From: Rhizobium mongolense USDA 1844
GTDB lineage: Bacteria; Pseudomonadota; Alphaproteobacteria; Rhizobiales; Rhizobiaceae
Direction: 5' to 3'
Assembly: GCF_000419765.1 (NCBI RefSeq)
Contig: NZ_ATTQ01000002.1
Location: 248,001 to 312,000, forward strand
DNA: 64,000 nt
In this document: positions 28,387 through 37,130 of the stretch, piece after piece
Layout of the letters: each line of letters begins with the position of its first letter
Position numbering within the stretch: the stretch's first letter is position 1
Notes under the pieces: model-generated
The model's database searches: none
What the model was told of the DNA's origin: nothing
The model's input: only the letters and a program-made list of their open reading frames with translations
Program-made: the position numbers and the translations under genes

Positions 28387-28788
28387 CTAACTTTCCGTTT
28401 CGAAGCGCGGCAGGGCTTCGATATTGCCGGTCCAGGGCAGCGCAGAGCGGCACCAGATCTGCTTGCGCGGCGACAGTTCGGCCCGCTCATTGATCGTGCC
28501 GACGCGGATGCCGACGAAGGCGTTGTCCTCTCCCATGCGATAGAGATGCGAGCCGCAATCCGGACAGAAGAATTGCCGGCTGTATGCTCCGCTTTCGCCA
28601 TGCTTGACATAGGTTTTCGGCGTGCCGCGAAGAAGCCGGAAATCGTCCTGTCGCGCAACCGTGCTGACGCGGTAGGCCGTCCCCGTCAGCCGTTGGCAAT
28701 CCGTGCAATGACAGATGCTGACGCGCTCCGGATCGATCTCGGCCTCATAGGCAATCGCGCCGCAATGGCATCCACCGGTAACGTGCAT
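28387..28788 (-). CDS. GFA (glutathione-dependent formaldehyde-activating) family protein
   Basis: 133 residues with the full set of zinc-binding cysteines: GGCHCGAI (about 6-13), CHCTDCQ (about 27-33) and FFCPDCGSHLY. The fold is known from Gfa of Paracoccus, but most members are not shown to act on formaldehyde, so the function here is open. It lies between the peptidase and otsB genes with short gaps, in the same direction. Confidence 0.9.
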   Translation of the reverse strand: MHVTGGCHCGAIAYEAEIDPERVSICHCTDCQRLTGTAYRVSTVARQDDFRLLRGTPKTYVKHGESGAYSRQFFCPDCGSHLYRMGEDNAFVGIRVGTINERAELSPRKQIWCRSALPWTGNIEALPRFETES

Positions 28789-28795
28789 CTGCTCC

Positions 28796-30292
28796 TCATT
28801 CGGCTATCTGTGCGGCCGGATGCTGACCATAGAAGGCCTTGGCATCAGCGGTAAAAGCGGCCCGCGCCTGCGCATTGGTGTAGAACATATGGCCGCCGCG
28901 ATAGACGTCCAGGCTTACACGGCCTCGTGTCAGGCTTTCAGGCAGATGGTCCACGACATAGCGGCTGACCCCATAGGGCGTAACGATATCGCTGTAGCCG
29001 TGTGCGATCAGCAAATGAAAGCTTGGATTGGAACCCAGCAATTCGCGGATGTCGTCCGTTATGCTCGCCTGCAGCCGTGATCCGCTGCCGTGTCCACCGC
29101 CCCATTCCCACTGTCGGCTGACGTCGCTTTCGAGCAGCGTATAGGTCATCTCGGTCCTGAAGCCGAGTTCGTTGCGTGCGTAATCGGCAAAAGCGCCGCC
29201 ATAAGCACGGGTAAAGCCGTCGAGGACCGCATCATCGCCACGATCGGAGTCTGACTCCGGATAAGGATCGGGCGTTGCGAACGAGGCATCGTAGGGGCTC
29301 ATCACCTCGCCCTGCTGCTTGGCGGAATTCTTGGCAAAGGCATTGCCCAGGAAGCCGCGGTTTCGGGTGACGACGTCTTCGGGAATGCCGGTCATCGTCG
29401 AGACCTTGCCATAGAATGCCTTCGCAGCGTCCCCCGCCGGTGCTGGTCCGGCCAAGGTCGTCAGATATTCGCCGAGCGCGAACTTCTCCGCGTCTCGTTG
29501 CGCTTTTTCGTCGAAGGTCTTGCGGCGCTCGGCTTCAGCGGCGGCGAGGGACGGAAACTCGAGAGCAGCCCCAAGCGCAAACCGGTCTGCATTGAACATC
29601 AGCTGGCCCTCAAGCAACGGCGAGAGCATGACCGCGCCGGCGATGATGATGCCTTGGCTTTGCCGCAGGGCAGCGGCGACCTTCGCGGCGCGGAAACCGC
29701 CATAGCTTTCGCCGAGAAGATATTTTTGTGAGCCAGAGCGATTCTTGTGCGCGACATAAAGCGCGATCGCCTTTGCAATGCTCTGCGCATCGGCGTTGAC
29801 GTTGTAGTAGTTCGAAGCGTCGTCGGCCTTCGCCGTGCGGCTCCATCCTGTGCCGATCGGATCGATCAGCACGAGATCGGTGAAATCGAGCCAGCTCTGC
29901 GGATTGTCGACGAGCTTTACATTTGCGCCGTCCCGGGCCTGCGGACCGAAATCCAATATGCGCGGCCCGACGAGCCCAAGGTGCAAAAATGCGGAAGCTG
30001 CGCCCGGACCGCCGTTGAAAGCGAAGGTAATGGGCCGGTTTTCCGCACCCCCCTTGGCGGTATAGGCGGTGTAGAATATCGCGCCGGTGCGAGCGCCGTC
30101 CTGCCCGAAGAGATCGAGCGTGCCCGCCGTCGCCGTATAGGCAAGCCTGCGGCCGCCGATATTCTGCTCATGCTGGGTCACGGAATCGGACGGCAACAGC
30201 TTCAACACGCCGGGCCGCTCCTGGGCATTCGAGACGACAGGTGCGGCGAGAGCCAGCAGCGCGAACAGGATGGCGGCAGATCGGAACGACAC
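28796..30292 (-). CDS. Exported S10 family serine carboxypeptidase
   Basis: 498 residues. A signal peptide (MSFRSAAILFALLALAAPVV, cleavage near SNAQ) points to the periplasm. The oxyanion region is FNGGPGAAS (about 92-100), the nucleophile is S196 in GESYGGFRAAK, the aspartate is probably in HGYSDIVTPYG, and the histidine in GGHMFY. Peptidase S10 removes C-terminal residues; substrates in bacteria are largely unknown. It is the first gene of the leftward run S10-GFA-otsB-otsA. Confidence 0.92.
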   Translation of the reverse strand: MSFRSAAILFALLALAAPVVSNAQERPGVLKLLPSDSVTQHEQNIGGRRLAYTATAGTLDLFGQDGARTGAIFYTAYTAKGGAENRPITFAFNGGPGAASAFLHLGLVGPRILDFGPQARDGANVKLVDNPQSWLDFTDLVLIDPIGTGWSRTAKADDASNYYNVNADAQSIAKAIALYVAHKNRSGSQKYLLGESYGGFRAAKVAAALRQSQGIIIAGAVMLSPLLEGQLMFNADRFALGAALEFPSLAAAEAERRKTFDEKAQRDAEKFALGEYLTTLAGPAPAGDAAKAFYGKVSTMTGIPEDVVTRNRGFLGNAFAKNSAKQQGEVMSPYDASFATPDPYPESDSDRGDDAVLDGFTRAYGGAFADYARNELGFRTEMTYTLLESDVSRQWEWGGGHGSGSRLQASITDDIRELLGSNPSFHLLIAHGYSDIVTPYGVSRYVVDHLPESLTRGRVSLDVYRGGHMFYTNAQARAAFTADAKAFYGQHPAAQIAE

Positions 30293-30391
30293 TCTTTCCT
30301 CCTGGGCGATGGAACGCGATCATAGATAGCGTAACATCTGCCATCTCGCAGAGGTATCAAGAGATGGTGATGCGCAGGTGAGGCGAGGCGC

Positions 30392-31681
30392 TTACGTCTT
30401 CTGGGTCGTGCGCGCATTGACGTGCAGCGCACGTCCTGCATTCCAGCCGTTGATCGCGGCTCCAAATCCGAGCAGAACGAAGAGTGCTGCGGACCAGGCA
30501 AAGCTTCCGGTTGTGCCGCGAATGAGCCCGACGATCAGCGGGCCGACAGCGGCCAGCAGATAGCCGACGCATTGCGCCATGCCGGATAGGTGAGCTGCGA
30601 CATGCGGATCGCGCGAGCGCAGCACGATCGTTGTCATTGCCACTGCAATCAGGCCGCCTTGTCCTATTCCCTGCAGCACCGCCCAAAGCCAGACCGTCGA
30701 AAGCGGCGCGAAGAGCAGGCCAAGCAGGGCCACCACGGCAATGACGCACAGCACAGCGTTGATCAGCCGCTGGTCTTTGCCGCGTACGGCAATCTGCGGT
30801 GCCACGAGGCAGGCGGCGGCCTGCACCATGACTGATACCGATACGATGGCGCCGGCAGTCACACCGTCGAGGCCGCGCTCGCGCAGGATCGGCACGAGCC
30901 AGCCGAAGACGCAATAGGCGAGCGCTGATTGAAGGCCCATGAAAAGGGTGACCTGCCAGGCAAGCCGGTCCCGCCAGAGGCCCTCGACCCTGAAGCCGCT
31001 TCGCCGCGTCTGAGCCGGAATTCTAAGAACCTGCGGAAGCCAGATCAAGGCGACGACGAAGGCGGGCAATGCCCAGGCGGCAAGAGCGCCTTCCAGCGAT
31101 CCGTCGAGCGAGTGCTCGATCGGCAGCGTGAAACCGGCAGCGCTCGCTGCGCCGGCGCAGAGCGCCATCGTATAACATCCGGTCATCAGCGCTGTGCGAT
31201 CGGCGAAGTCGCGCTTGACCAGGCCAGGAAGCAGGACGTTTCCGACGGCGATACAAGCGCCAGCAAGCGCGGTTCCAAGAAAGAGAAGCGGAACCGAGGA
31301 TAGCCCGCGCATGGCCGTGCCGAGTGCCAGCAGCACGAGCACGCCCAGCAGCGTTCGCTCGGCACCCAATCGCTGTGCCAGCTTTGGCGCGAGCGGCGAA
31401 AATGCGCCCAGGCAAACGACGGGAAGCGTGGTCAGCAGGCTCGCGCCGAGGGCTGAAAGGCCAAGCCCCGCGCGAATTTCCGGCAGCAGCGCGGATGCGC
31501 TGGAGAACACGGGGCGAAGGTTGAAGGCGATGAGTACGAGGCTGACACCGAGAATGATACGGCTTGCCACTGTCGACTGTGCCGGAGCTTGCGGTGCGGG
31601 AATACTGTCTGCCTCGGCATCGATCAACTGCTCGTCGATGGCCTCGAGAGCCTCGGCTGCATCAGAAATGGGGGTGGTCAC
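30392..31681 (-). CDS. CynX/NimT-type MFS transporter
   Basis: 429 residues with an N-terminal acidic cytoplasmic tail of about 35 residues and then 12 hydrophobic segments. It matches the CynX/NimT branch of the major facilitator superfamily (LGVSLVLIAFNLRPVFSSAS, then LPEIRAGLGLSALGASLLTT), which moves cyanate, nitroimidazoles or other small anions. Its start overlaps the stop of the GntR gene by four bases (ATGA), so it is translationally coupled to that regulator and probably its target. Confidence 0.9.
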   Translation of the reverse strand: MTTPISDAAEALEAIDEQLIDAEADSIPAPQAPAQSTVASRIILGVSLVLIAFNLRPVFSSASALLPEIRAGLGLSALGASLLTTLPVVCLGAFSPLAPKLAQRLGAERTLLGVLVLLALGTAMRGLSSVPLLFLGTALAGACIAVGNVLLPGLVKRDFADRTALMTGCYTMALCAGAASAAGFTLPIEHSLDGSLEGALAAWALPAFVVALIWLPQVLRIPAQTRRSGFRVEGLWRDRLAWQVTLFMGLQSALAYCVFGWLVPILRERGLDGVTAGAIVSVSVMVQAAACLVAPQIAVRGKDQRLINAVLCVIAVVALLGLLFAPLSTVWLWAVLQGIGQGGLIAVAMTTIVLRSRDPHVAAHLSGMAQCVGYLLAAVGPLIVGLIRGTTGSFAWSAALFVLLGFGAAINGWNAGRALHVNARTTQKT

Positions 31682-32367
31682 GAGAGAATCATCCGTTCAA
31701 GGGCGGCAATCACCGGCTTCATGAAGCGGCGTACGGCGGCATCCGCTTTCGCGGGGTGACCGGTCTCGATGGCATCGATGATATCGGCGTGCGCTTTCAT
31801 GTCGGGCTCGGGAATATCCTGCCCGAGCGTTGCCTCGATGGTTTCGGCAATCGAGGCCGAGAAGAAGTCATAGATCTCGATCATCGCCCGGTTGCCGGAG
31901 GCAGCGATGATCGCTTTGTGAAAGGCAAGATCGCGCTCGACGAAGGCCCCCTTGTCGCCCCCTTCGTAGTTGCCGCGCTTGGCCAGAAGGTCGCGCAGCT
32001 GAGTTATAATTTCCGGCGTCTGCCGCAGCGAGGCGAGGCGGGCTGCCTCGACGTCCAGGGCGCAGCGCGCTTCGAACTGGTCGCGCAGACTTGCCCGCCG
32101 GGCCATCGTCAGTGGTCGACTGGCATCCCTCGTCGAAAGGACGTAGGTTCCGGAGCCTTGTCGCGTTTCGAGCAGGCCCTGAGAGACAAGCACGCGCACG
32201 GCCTCGCGGATCGTGCCCCGGCTGACTGCCAGCGCGGCGGAAAGATCGGCTTCGTTCGGGAGCTTGTCGCCGACACTCCATCGCTTCGCGAGGATTTCGC
32301 CGCGGATCGCTTCAATCGCCGTCTCGGCCAGATTTGTCTTGTTGAGTGGCTGCATTGTCATATTCAT
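31678..32367 (-). CDS. GntR family (FadR/FCD) transcriptional regulator
   Basis: 229 residues. Winged helix at the N-terminus (KRWSVGDKLPNEADLSAALA then VSRGTIREAVRVLVSQGLLE) and an all-helical FCD sensor domain. The candidate starts at 32367, 32361 and 32355 (M-N-M-T-M) lie inside or beside a 41-bp palindrome and none has a clear ribosome site. The coupled MFS gene follows. The regulator probably represses its own two-gene operon. Confidence 0.92.
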   Translation of the reverse strand: MNMTMQPLNKTNLAETAIEAIRGEILAKRWSVGDKLPNEADLSAALAVSRGTIREAVRVLVSQGLLETRQGSGTYVLSTRDASRPLTMARRASLRDQFEARCALDVEAARLASLRQTPEIITQLRDLLAKRGNYEGGDKGAFVERDLAFHKAIIAASGNRAMIEIYDFFSASIAETIEATLGQDIPEPDMKAHADIIDAIETGHPAKADAAVRRFMKPVIAALERMILS

Positions 32368-32397
32368 AAAGTCATCAGATGACTTTATGAATATGAC
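32357..32397. promoter_or_regulatory. 41-bp perfect palindrome over the GntR start, likely operator
   Basis: A 19-bp arm gtcatattcataaagtcat, a 3-bp centre and the exact reverse complement follow each other without mismatch. The core GTCATCAGATGAC resembles operators of FadR-type GntR proteins. Two of the three possible GntR start codons lie within it. Confidence 0.75.
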
Positions 32398-32430
32398 ATG
32401 GCTCGGTTGCCGTCAAAGAAATTCTGCAAA

Positions 32431-32460
32431 ATCAAAAAGGGCCGCCTCAGCGACCCTTTC
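32431..32460 (-). terminator. Terminator of the small transcript at 32518-32589
   Basis: On the minus strand AAAGGGTCGC pairs fully with GCGGCCCTTT (one T-G pair) around a TGAG loop and runs into TTTTTGATTTT. It lies 34 bp upstream of the GntR operator and so separates the small gene from the GntR operon. Confidence 0.8.
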
Positions 32461-32517
32461 CATGAGTTTGGCCTGTAGCTGGCCTGGACCGTCAAAGCGG
32501 CCCCAGGAAGGCGGGGA

Positions 32518-32589
32518 TTAGAGCGAGGGCTGCCTCGCTTTCGTCACCTCTCCCATGCCCGTTACGAGGTCCGAAATCTCATTAGACAT
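32518..32589 (-). CDS. Possible 23-residue peptide gene or small RNA
   Basis: The 23-codon frame starts at 32589 behind a very strong Shine-Dalgarno sequence (AAGGAAGGTGATCC). The product is MSNEISDLVTGMGEVTKARQ plus three more residues. After it the transcript contains a further hairpin (agcgagg/cctcgct at the 3' end of the frame) and a clear terminator at 32431-32460. A plausible TTGCAT/TACCTT promoter lies at about 32620-32655. The unit of about 190 nt could be a small protein gene, a leader or an sRNA. I do not recognise the sequence. Confidence 0.45.
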   Translation of the reverse strand: MSNEISDLVTGMGEVTKARQPSL

Positions 32590-32765
32590 TGGATCACCTT
32601 CCTTTCGTTCTGTTGCTGATGCTTAAAAGGTAAGGAAAAATTTCGATGATGCAAGAGAAATCCTTGCGATGATTGCTGGGACACAGCCAAGAGGCAATGT
32701 TCACAAAAGAAGATGCGTGCTCAACGAATGTGATCGGCTGAAGTGTTTCCAACCCGCATGCCGCC

Positions 32766-32780
32766 TTGCAAAATTTGCAA
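32766..32780. promoter_or_regulatory. 15-bp inverted repeat upstream of the amidotransferase gene
   Basis: ttgcaaa-a-tttgcaa, perfect arms of seven bases, 95 bp before the start of the class II amidotransferase gene. No regulator is encoded next to it. Confidence 0.35.
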
Positions 32781-32874
32781 TCGTTAAGTTTTTATTCACC
32801 ATCGCGCTCGACAATCGATCGGGCATTTCCAACCAGTCCCTCGCCAGGACGGCGGGTTACGGAGTGAGAAAAGC

Positions 32875-33684
32875 ATGTGTCGCTGGGCAGCCTATCGTGG
32901 AGACCCCCTCTATCTCGAGGAGCTGGTTTCCTCGCCCGCCCACTCGCTCATCGAACAATCCCATTGCGCCACCCGCGCCAAGACCGCGACGAACGGCGAT
33001 GGCATCGGTATTGCCTGGTACGGCGACCGGCCGGAGCCGGGCCGCTACCGCGATATCCTTCCGGCATGGTCCGACTGCAATCTGAAGAGCCTGGCACGCC
33101 AAATCCGCTCGCCGCTTTTCCTGGTCCATGTGCGCGCAGCCACCGGCGGCGGCACACGGCGCGACAATTGCCATCCGTTTACGCATGGGAATTGGTCTTT
33201 CATGCACAACGGCCAGATCGGCGGCTTCGAGCGCCTGCGCCGTTCCATGGAGGCAATGCTCGATGACGAGCTCTTCAATGTCCGCAGTGGCACGACCGAT
33301 TCCGAGCTGATGTTCCTGCTCGCCCTGCAATTCGGTCTGTGCCGGGCGCCGCTTACTGCGATGGCGCAGATGGTGAGCTTCGTCGAAGGGCTTGCTGAAA
33401 ACATCCTGGGCCACGTCCATGTGCGTTTCACCGCCGCGTTTTCCGACGGTCGCTCGCTCTACGGCATTCGTTATGCGACAGATCGAAAGGCGCCGACACT
33501 TTATGCCTCACCGATGCGCCAGGGACATTGCCTTGTTTCTGAGCCGTTGAACGACGACATCGATGCCTGGGCCGAGATACCGGACGGCAGCGCCGTCACG
33601 ATTGGCGAGAACGGCATCGAGGTCGCCGCCTTCAAGCCGGAAAAGCGTATCAGCGTAGCGGCGGGTATCGCTATCCCTGCCTGA
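32875..33684 (+). CDS. Class II glutamine amidotransferase-like protein (YafJ/EgtC type)
   Basis: 269 residues. The N-terminus MCRWAAYRGDPLYLEELV exposes Cys2 as Ntn nucleophile once the methionine is removed. FLVHVRAATGGGTRRDNCHP and FMHNGQIGGFERLR are the glutamine-binding and fold signatures. The group includes YafJ and EgtC, the amidohydrolase of mycobacterial ergothioneine synthesis; the rest of an egt cluster is absent here, so the reaction is open. Its 3' end overlaps the convergent coaBC gene by 14 bp. Confidence 0.88.
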   Translation: MCRWAAYRGDPLYLEELVSSPAHSLIEQSHCATRAKTATNGDGIGIAWYGDRPEPGRYRDILPAWSDCNLKSLARQIRSPLFLVHVRAATGGGTRRDNCHPFTHGNWSFMHNGQIGGFERLRRSMEAMLDDELFNVRSGTTDSELMFLLALQFGLCRAPLTAMAQMVSFVEGLAENILGHVHVRFTAAFSDGRSLYGIRYATDRKAPTLYASPMRQGHCLVSEPLNDDIDAWAEIPDGSAVTIGENGIEVAAFKPEKRISVAAGIAIPA

Positions 33685-34882
33685 AGCGTTCGGCGATCAG
33701 CGCCGCCAGCTTTTCCGCCACCTCTTCCTTGCCGAGATCGGGCCATTGCTCGACGCCGCTTCGGCTGATCAGCTTCACGCTGTTGCGCGTGCCGCCCATG
33801 ACGCCCGTCGCCGGCGAGACGTCGTTCGCAACGATCAGGTCGGCGCCCTTGCGCTCGAGCTTCGCCTTGGCGTTGTTTTCGACATCCTGCGTCTCGGCCG
33901 CAAAGCCGATCACCAGCCTCGGCCGCATCGTGTGGTGGCCGACTGCCTTCAGGATGTCCGGGTTTTCGGTCAGCGCCAGCGTCGGGATGGATTCGCCTGG
34001 ATGCTTCTTGATCTTCTGATCGGCGGCAGAGGCGACGCGCCAGTCGGCTACGGCTGCCACCATCACGGCAATATCGGCCGGCAGCGCAGCGAGCACCGCA
34101 TCGCGCATTTCTTCGGCGCGCTCGACATGGATCGTCCTGATGCCGACGGGATCGGCAATTGCCACCGGTCCGGAGATGAGTGCGACATCCGCACCGAGCT
34201 TCGCAAGTGCTGCGGCAATCGCATGCCCCTGCCTGCCGGAAGAACGGTTGGCGATGTAGCGCACGGGGTCGATTGGTTCGTGGGTCGGTCCCGAGGTGAC
34301 GATCGCCTTGCGTCCGGCAAGTGGCTTCGGCCCGTCGTCAAGTAACGCTTCGGCGGCGGCAACGATCTCCAGCGGCTCGGCCATGCGGCCGATGCCTGCC
34401 TCCTTGCTCTCCGCCATCTCGCCTGCCATCGGGCCGACGAAACGGATACCGTCGCCTTTCAGGATGGCGAAATTCCGTTCCGTCGCCGCGTGCGACCACA
34501 TCTTCGGGTTCATCGCTGGCGCGGCAAGAACCGGCCTGTCCGTCGCGAGCAAAATGGTCGAGGCCAGATCATCCGCGAAACCGTTTGCCATCTTGGCCAT
34601 CAGATCGGCCGTTGCTGGCGCGATCAGAATGAGGTCGCAGTCGCGAGCAAGCCGGATATGGCCCACATCCTGTTCGTCCTGCCGCGAAAAGAGATCGGTG
34701 AAGACGTGGTCTGCGGCAAGAGCGCCGACAGCAAGCGGCGTCACGAATTCCTGCGCGCCCTTCGTCATCACCGGACGCACCGAAGCACCGCACTCGCGCA
34801 GGCGCCGGATCAGGTCGAGGCTCTTGTAGGCCGCGATGCCGCCGGAAATGATGAGCAGGATGCGTTTACCGTTGAGAGCCAT
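33671..34882 (-). CDS. coaBC: Bifunctional phosphopantothenoylcysteine decarboxylase/ligase
   Basis: 403 residues. The N-terminal CoaC flavoprotein domain has APAMNPKMW (the PxMNxxMW motif). The C-terminal CoaB domain has VTSGPTHEPIDPVRYIAN followed by RSSGRQGHA. Together they turn phosphopantothenate and cysteine into phosphopantetheine for coenzyme A. In related genomes it lies beside ubiB and dut. Here accessory blocks separate it from both. Confidence 0.96.
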   Translation of the reverse strand: MALNGKRILLIISGGIAAYKSLDLIRRLRECGASVRPVMTKGAQEFVTPLAVGALAADHVFTDLFSRQDEQDVGHIRLARDCDLILIAPATADLMAKMANGFADDLASTILLATDRPVLAAPAMNPKMWSHAATERNFAILKGDGIRFVGPMAGEMAESKEAGIGRMAEPLEIVAAAEALLDDGPKPLAGRKAIVTSGPTHEPIDPVRYIANRSSGRQGHAIAAALAKLGADVALISGPVAIADPVGIRTIHVERAEEMRDAVLAALPADIAVMVAAVADWRVASAADQKIKKHPGESIPTLALTENPDILKAVGHHTMRPRLVIGFAAETQDVENNAKAKLERKGADLIVANDVSPATGVMGGTRNSVKLISRSGVEQWPDLGKEEVAEKLAALIAERFRQG

Positions 34883-34959
34883 GGCCTTCTATCCGTCGCC
34901 TTGTTGACCACTACCGACCCTAAGCCTTTGGCGGATAACATGCAATCACCGCAGCGCTC

Positions 34960-35335
34960 CTAAGCTCTCCGACCATTCGCAGTGAAGATCGCGATCGCAA
35001 GCCCGACGCCGCCGAGTTGGAAAATGGAGCCGCCTGCTTCCGCGACCGTCGGCAGGCGTTTCTCGAAAAATAGGCCGAAGACCAGGCCAAAGACCGTTTC
35101 TGCGAACGATCAACTGTGCGGCAAGCGCAAGCGGCAGCCGTTTGGAAGCGATCATCCAGAGCAGCGTCGCAAGTCAAGCGCCCGCAAGGCCCATCACTGG
35201 CGGCCAGAGAAGGCGTCGGAAAAGATCGAGACATTCACCCAACCGATGCCGACGCCGATCAAGATCAGCGGTATGGCGAGCAGCCACCAGGCGACGGAGT
35301 GGTCGGCGAAGTTGGCGAAGATGATCTCGTTGCGG
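34960..35335 (-). pseudogene. Remnant of an EamA/DMT transporter gene
   Basis: Translated across frames on the minus strand, the region gives NEIIFANFADHSVAWWLLAI then PLILIGVGIGWVNVSIFSDA, after a break LLWMIASKRLPLALAAQLIV, and after another break ETVFGLVFGLFFEKRLPTVA then EAGGSIFQLGGVGLAIAIF, ending in TAG at 34960. This is the hydrophobic C-terminal part of a drug/metabolite transporter. At least two frameshifts are present and the N-terminal part is missing. The SDR gene's stop codon lies at the break point. Confidence 0.75.
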
Positions 35336-36100
35336 CTACGTGCGCGTGATTGAAGCGCCGCCGTCGAGCAGCGAAGCCGTGCCTGTTACGAAGCTCGCGT
35401 CGTCGGAGGCGAGGTAGAGGACGGAGCGGGCGATCTCTTCCGGCGTTGCGACGCGCCTCAGTGCGTGCAGGTTGGTGATGAAGCCCTGTTTGTCCGGCGT
35501 ATCGTTCATCTCGCGATACATGTCGGTATCGACTGCACCGGGCAGGATGGCATTGACGCGGACATTCTGCGGGCCGAACTCGGCGGCAAGCGCCTGCGTC
35601 AGGCCGATCAGGCCGGACTTGCTGGCGGCATAGGCTGCGACGCCCGGGAAAGCGAAGCTGTAGCCGACGAAGGTGGACGTGAAGATCACCGAACCGCCGC
35701 CGTGTTTCGCCATTTCCGCGATCTGGTGTTTGGCGGCGAGGAAAGAGGCGGTGAGGTTGACCGCCAGAGCTTCGCTGAAGCCTGCCTCGGAAACGCCCGT
35801 GCTCGGACCAGCTTCGCCGAGCATACCGGCATTGTTGAAGGCGATGTCAAGCTTGCCGTAATTTTCGATCGCGGCAGCGACGAGTGCCTTCTGATAGTCT
35901 TCCGAGCGCACGTCGCCAATGACTGCAACGGCTTCGCCGCCGGCCCCCTTGATATCCGCGGCGAGGCTGTCGAGTTCTGCCTGGCGGCGGGCGCCGACGA
36001 CGACCTTGGCGCCTTCAGCGGCGAAAAGCTTTGCCGTCGAGCGGCCGATGCCGGAGCTTGCGCCGGTGACGATTGCGACTTTGTTGTTCAAGCGATTCAT
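35336..36100 (-). CDS. Short-chain dehydrogenase/reductase
   Basis: 254 residues of the classical SDR type. TGASSGIG (about 13-20) is the cofactor loop, NNAGM follows the fourth strand, and YAASKSGLIGL contains the catalytic Tyr and Lys. A GAR/RRQ sequence after strand 2 favours NADP. The overall pattern is that of 3-oxoacyl-ACP reductase-like or glucose-dehydrogenase-like SDRs. It is divergent from the LysR gene at 36224, its likely regulator. Its C-terminus (DGGASITRT) ends at the junction with the transporter remnant but looks complete. Confidence 0.92.
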   Translation of the reverse strand: MNRLNNKVAIVTGASSGIGRSTAKLFAAEGAKVVVGARRQAELDSLAADIKGAGGEAVAVIGDVRSEDYQKALVAAAIENYGKLDIAFNNAGMLGEAGPSTGVSEAGFSEALAVNLTASFLAAKHQIAEMAKHGGGSVIFTSTFVGYSFAFPGVAAYAASKSGLIGLTQALAAEFGPQNVRVNAILPGAVDTDMYREMNDTPDKQGFITNLHALRRVATPEEIARSVLYLASDDASFVTGTASLLDGGASITRT

Positions 36101-36223
36101 TGTTCCATCTCCTGGTGGGAGGGACAGCTCCTGCCGCCCCCGTTCGATGCGTTGAAGATGGCATTTTCCATGCGTTCGGATTAGTCTTCATATGATGGAA
36201 CTCGAATTCGGAAATGCCGAACG

Positions 36224-37129
36224 ATGATCAAGATCGAAGGCATAGTGGCTTTCGTCGCAGTGGTGGAATCAGGTTCCGTGAGCGAGGCTGCGAGGCGCCT
36301 GCGCATGTCGAAATCCGTTGTCAGCGAAAGACTGGCGGACCTGGAAAAGACACTCGGCGGCATGCTGCTTCACCGCACGACACGAAAGTTGACGCTGACG
36401 GAGGACGGCACGGCCTTTATGGAGCGTGCACTTCGGATCGTGCATGAGATAGAAGGAGCCGCAGCCGATATGGCCGAGCGCCGCGGTACGCTCGCCGGTC
36501 CCTTGCGTATTGCAGCACCTGTCACCTTCGGTCGCATGCATCTTGGTCCAGCCCTCTATCCGTTTTTGGCAGCGCACCCCGAAATCGCGCTGACGCTCGA
36601 CATTGATGACCGCCGTGTGGACGCTTCGTCGGAAGGCTACGACGCCATTATCCGCCATGGGCCGATCGCCGATTCCCGCCTGGTGGCCTGGAAGCTCTCG
36701 CGCAGCCGCCGTCTGCTGACGGCTTCGCCAGCCTATCTCGACCGCTACGGGACGCCGGCGACGTTGGCCGATCTCGATGCTCATCGAGGCCTGTTCTACA
36801 CCAATCGTGGCATCGCGGACTGGCGCTTCCAGACGCCGACGGGTGCAATCGTCGTGCGTGCGAAGCTGGCGATGGGCATCAACAATGGCGACATGCTCCG
36901 CGATGCGGCAATTGCTGGTCTCGGGATCGCGCTGCTGCCGACCTTCATTGCAGGTCCGGCAATCCGCGACGGCAAGCTCGTCGAGATCGATGTCGGCTAC
37001 CGGCCCGAAGCCGAGTCCATCTACATGGCACATCCGCAAGGCCGCAACCCTTCCGCCAAACTCCGCGCCCTGGCCGATCACCTGAAAACTGCCTTCGGCG
37101 ATCCGCCCTATTGGGATCCTGCAGGCTAA
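36224..37129 (+). CDS. LysR family transcriptional regulator
   Basis: 301 residues, with helix-turn-helix (FVAVVESGSVSEAARRLRMS then KSVVSERLADLEKTLGGMLL) and sensor domain (PLRIAAPVTFGRMHLGPALY). It is divergent from the SDR gene with 123 bp between starts and is its likely regulator. It ends one base before the stop of the convergent LysR gene at 37131. Confidence 0.92.
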   Translation: MIKIEGIVAFVAVVESGSVSEAARRLRMSKSVVSERLADLEKTLGGMLLHRTTRKLTLTEDGTAFMERALRIVHEIEGAAADMAERRGTLAGPLRIAAPVTFGRMHLGPALYPFLAAHPEIALTLDIDDRRVDASSEGYDAIIRHGPIADSRLVAWKLSRSRRLLTASPAYLDRYGTPATLADLDAHRGLFYTNRGIADWRFQTPTGAIVVRAKLAMGINNGDMLRDAAIAGLGIALLPTFIAGPAIRDGKLVEIDVGYRPEAESIYMAHPQGRNPSAKLRALADHLKTAFGDPPYWDPAG

Positions 37130-37130
37130 G

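Noticed and set aside
32875..33684. EgtC-type gene as evidence for ergothioneine biosynthesis
   Set aside because: The amidotransferase fold is shared by many proteins and no egtB, egtD or egtE is nearby; only the broad family is called.
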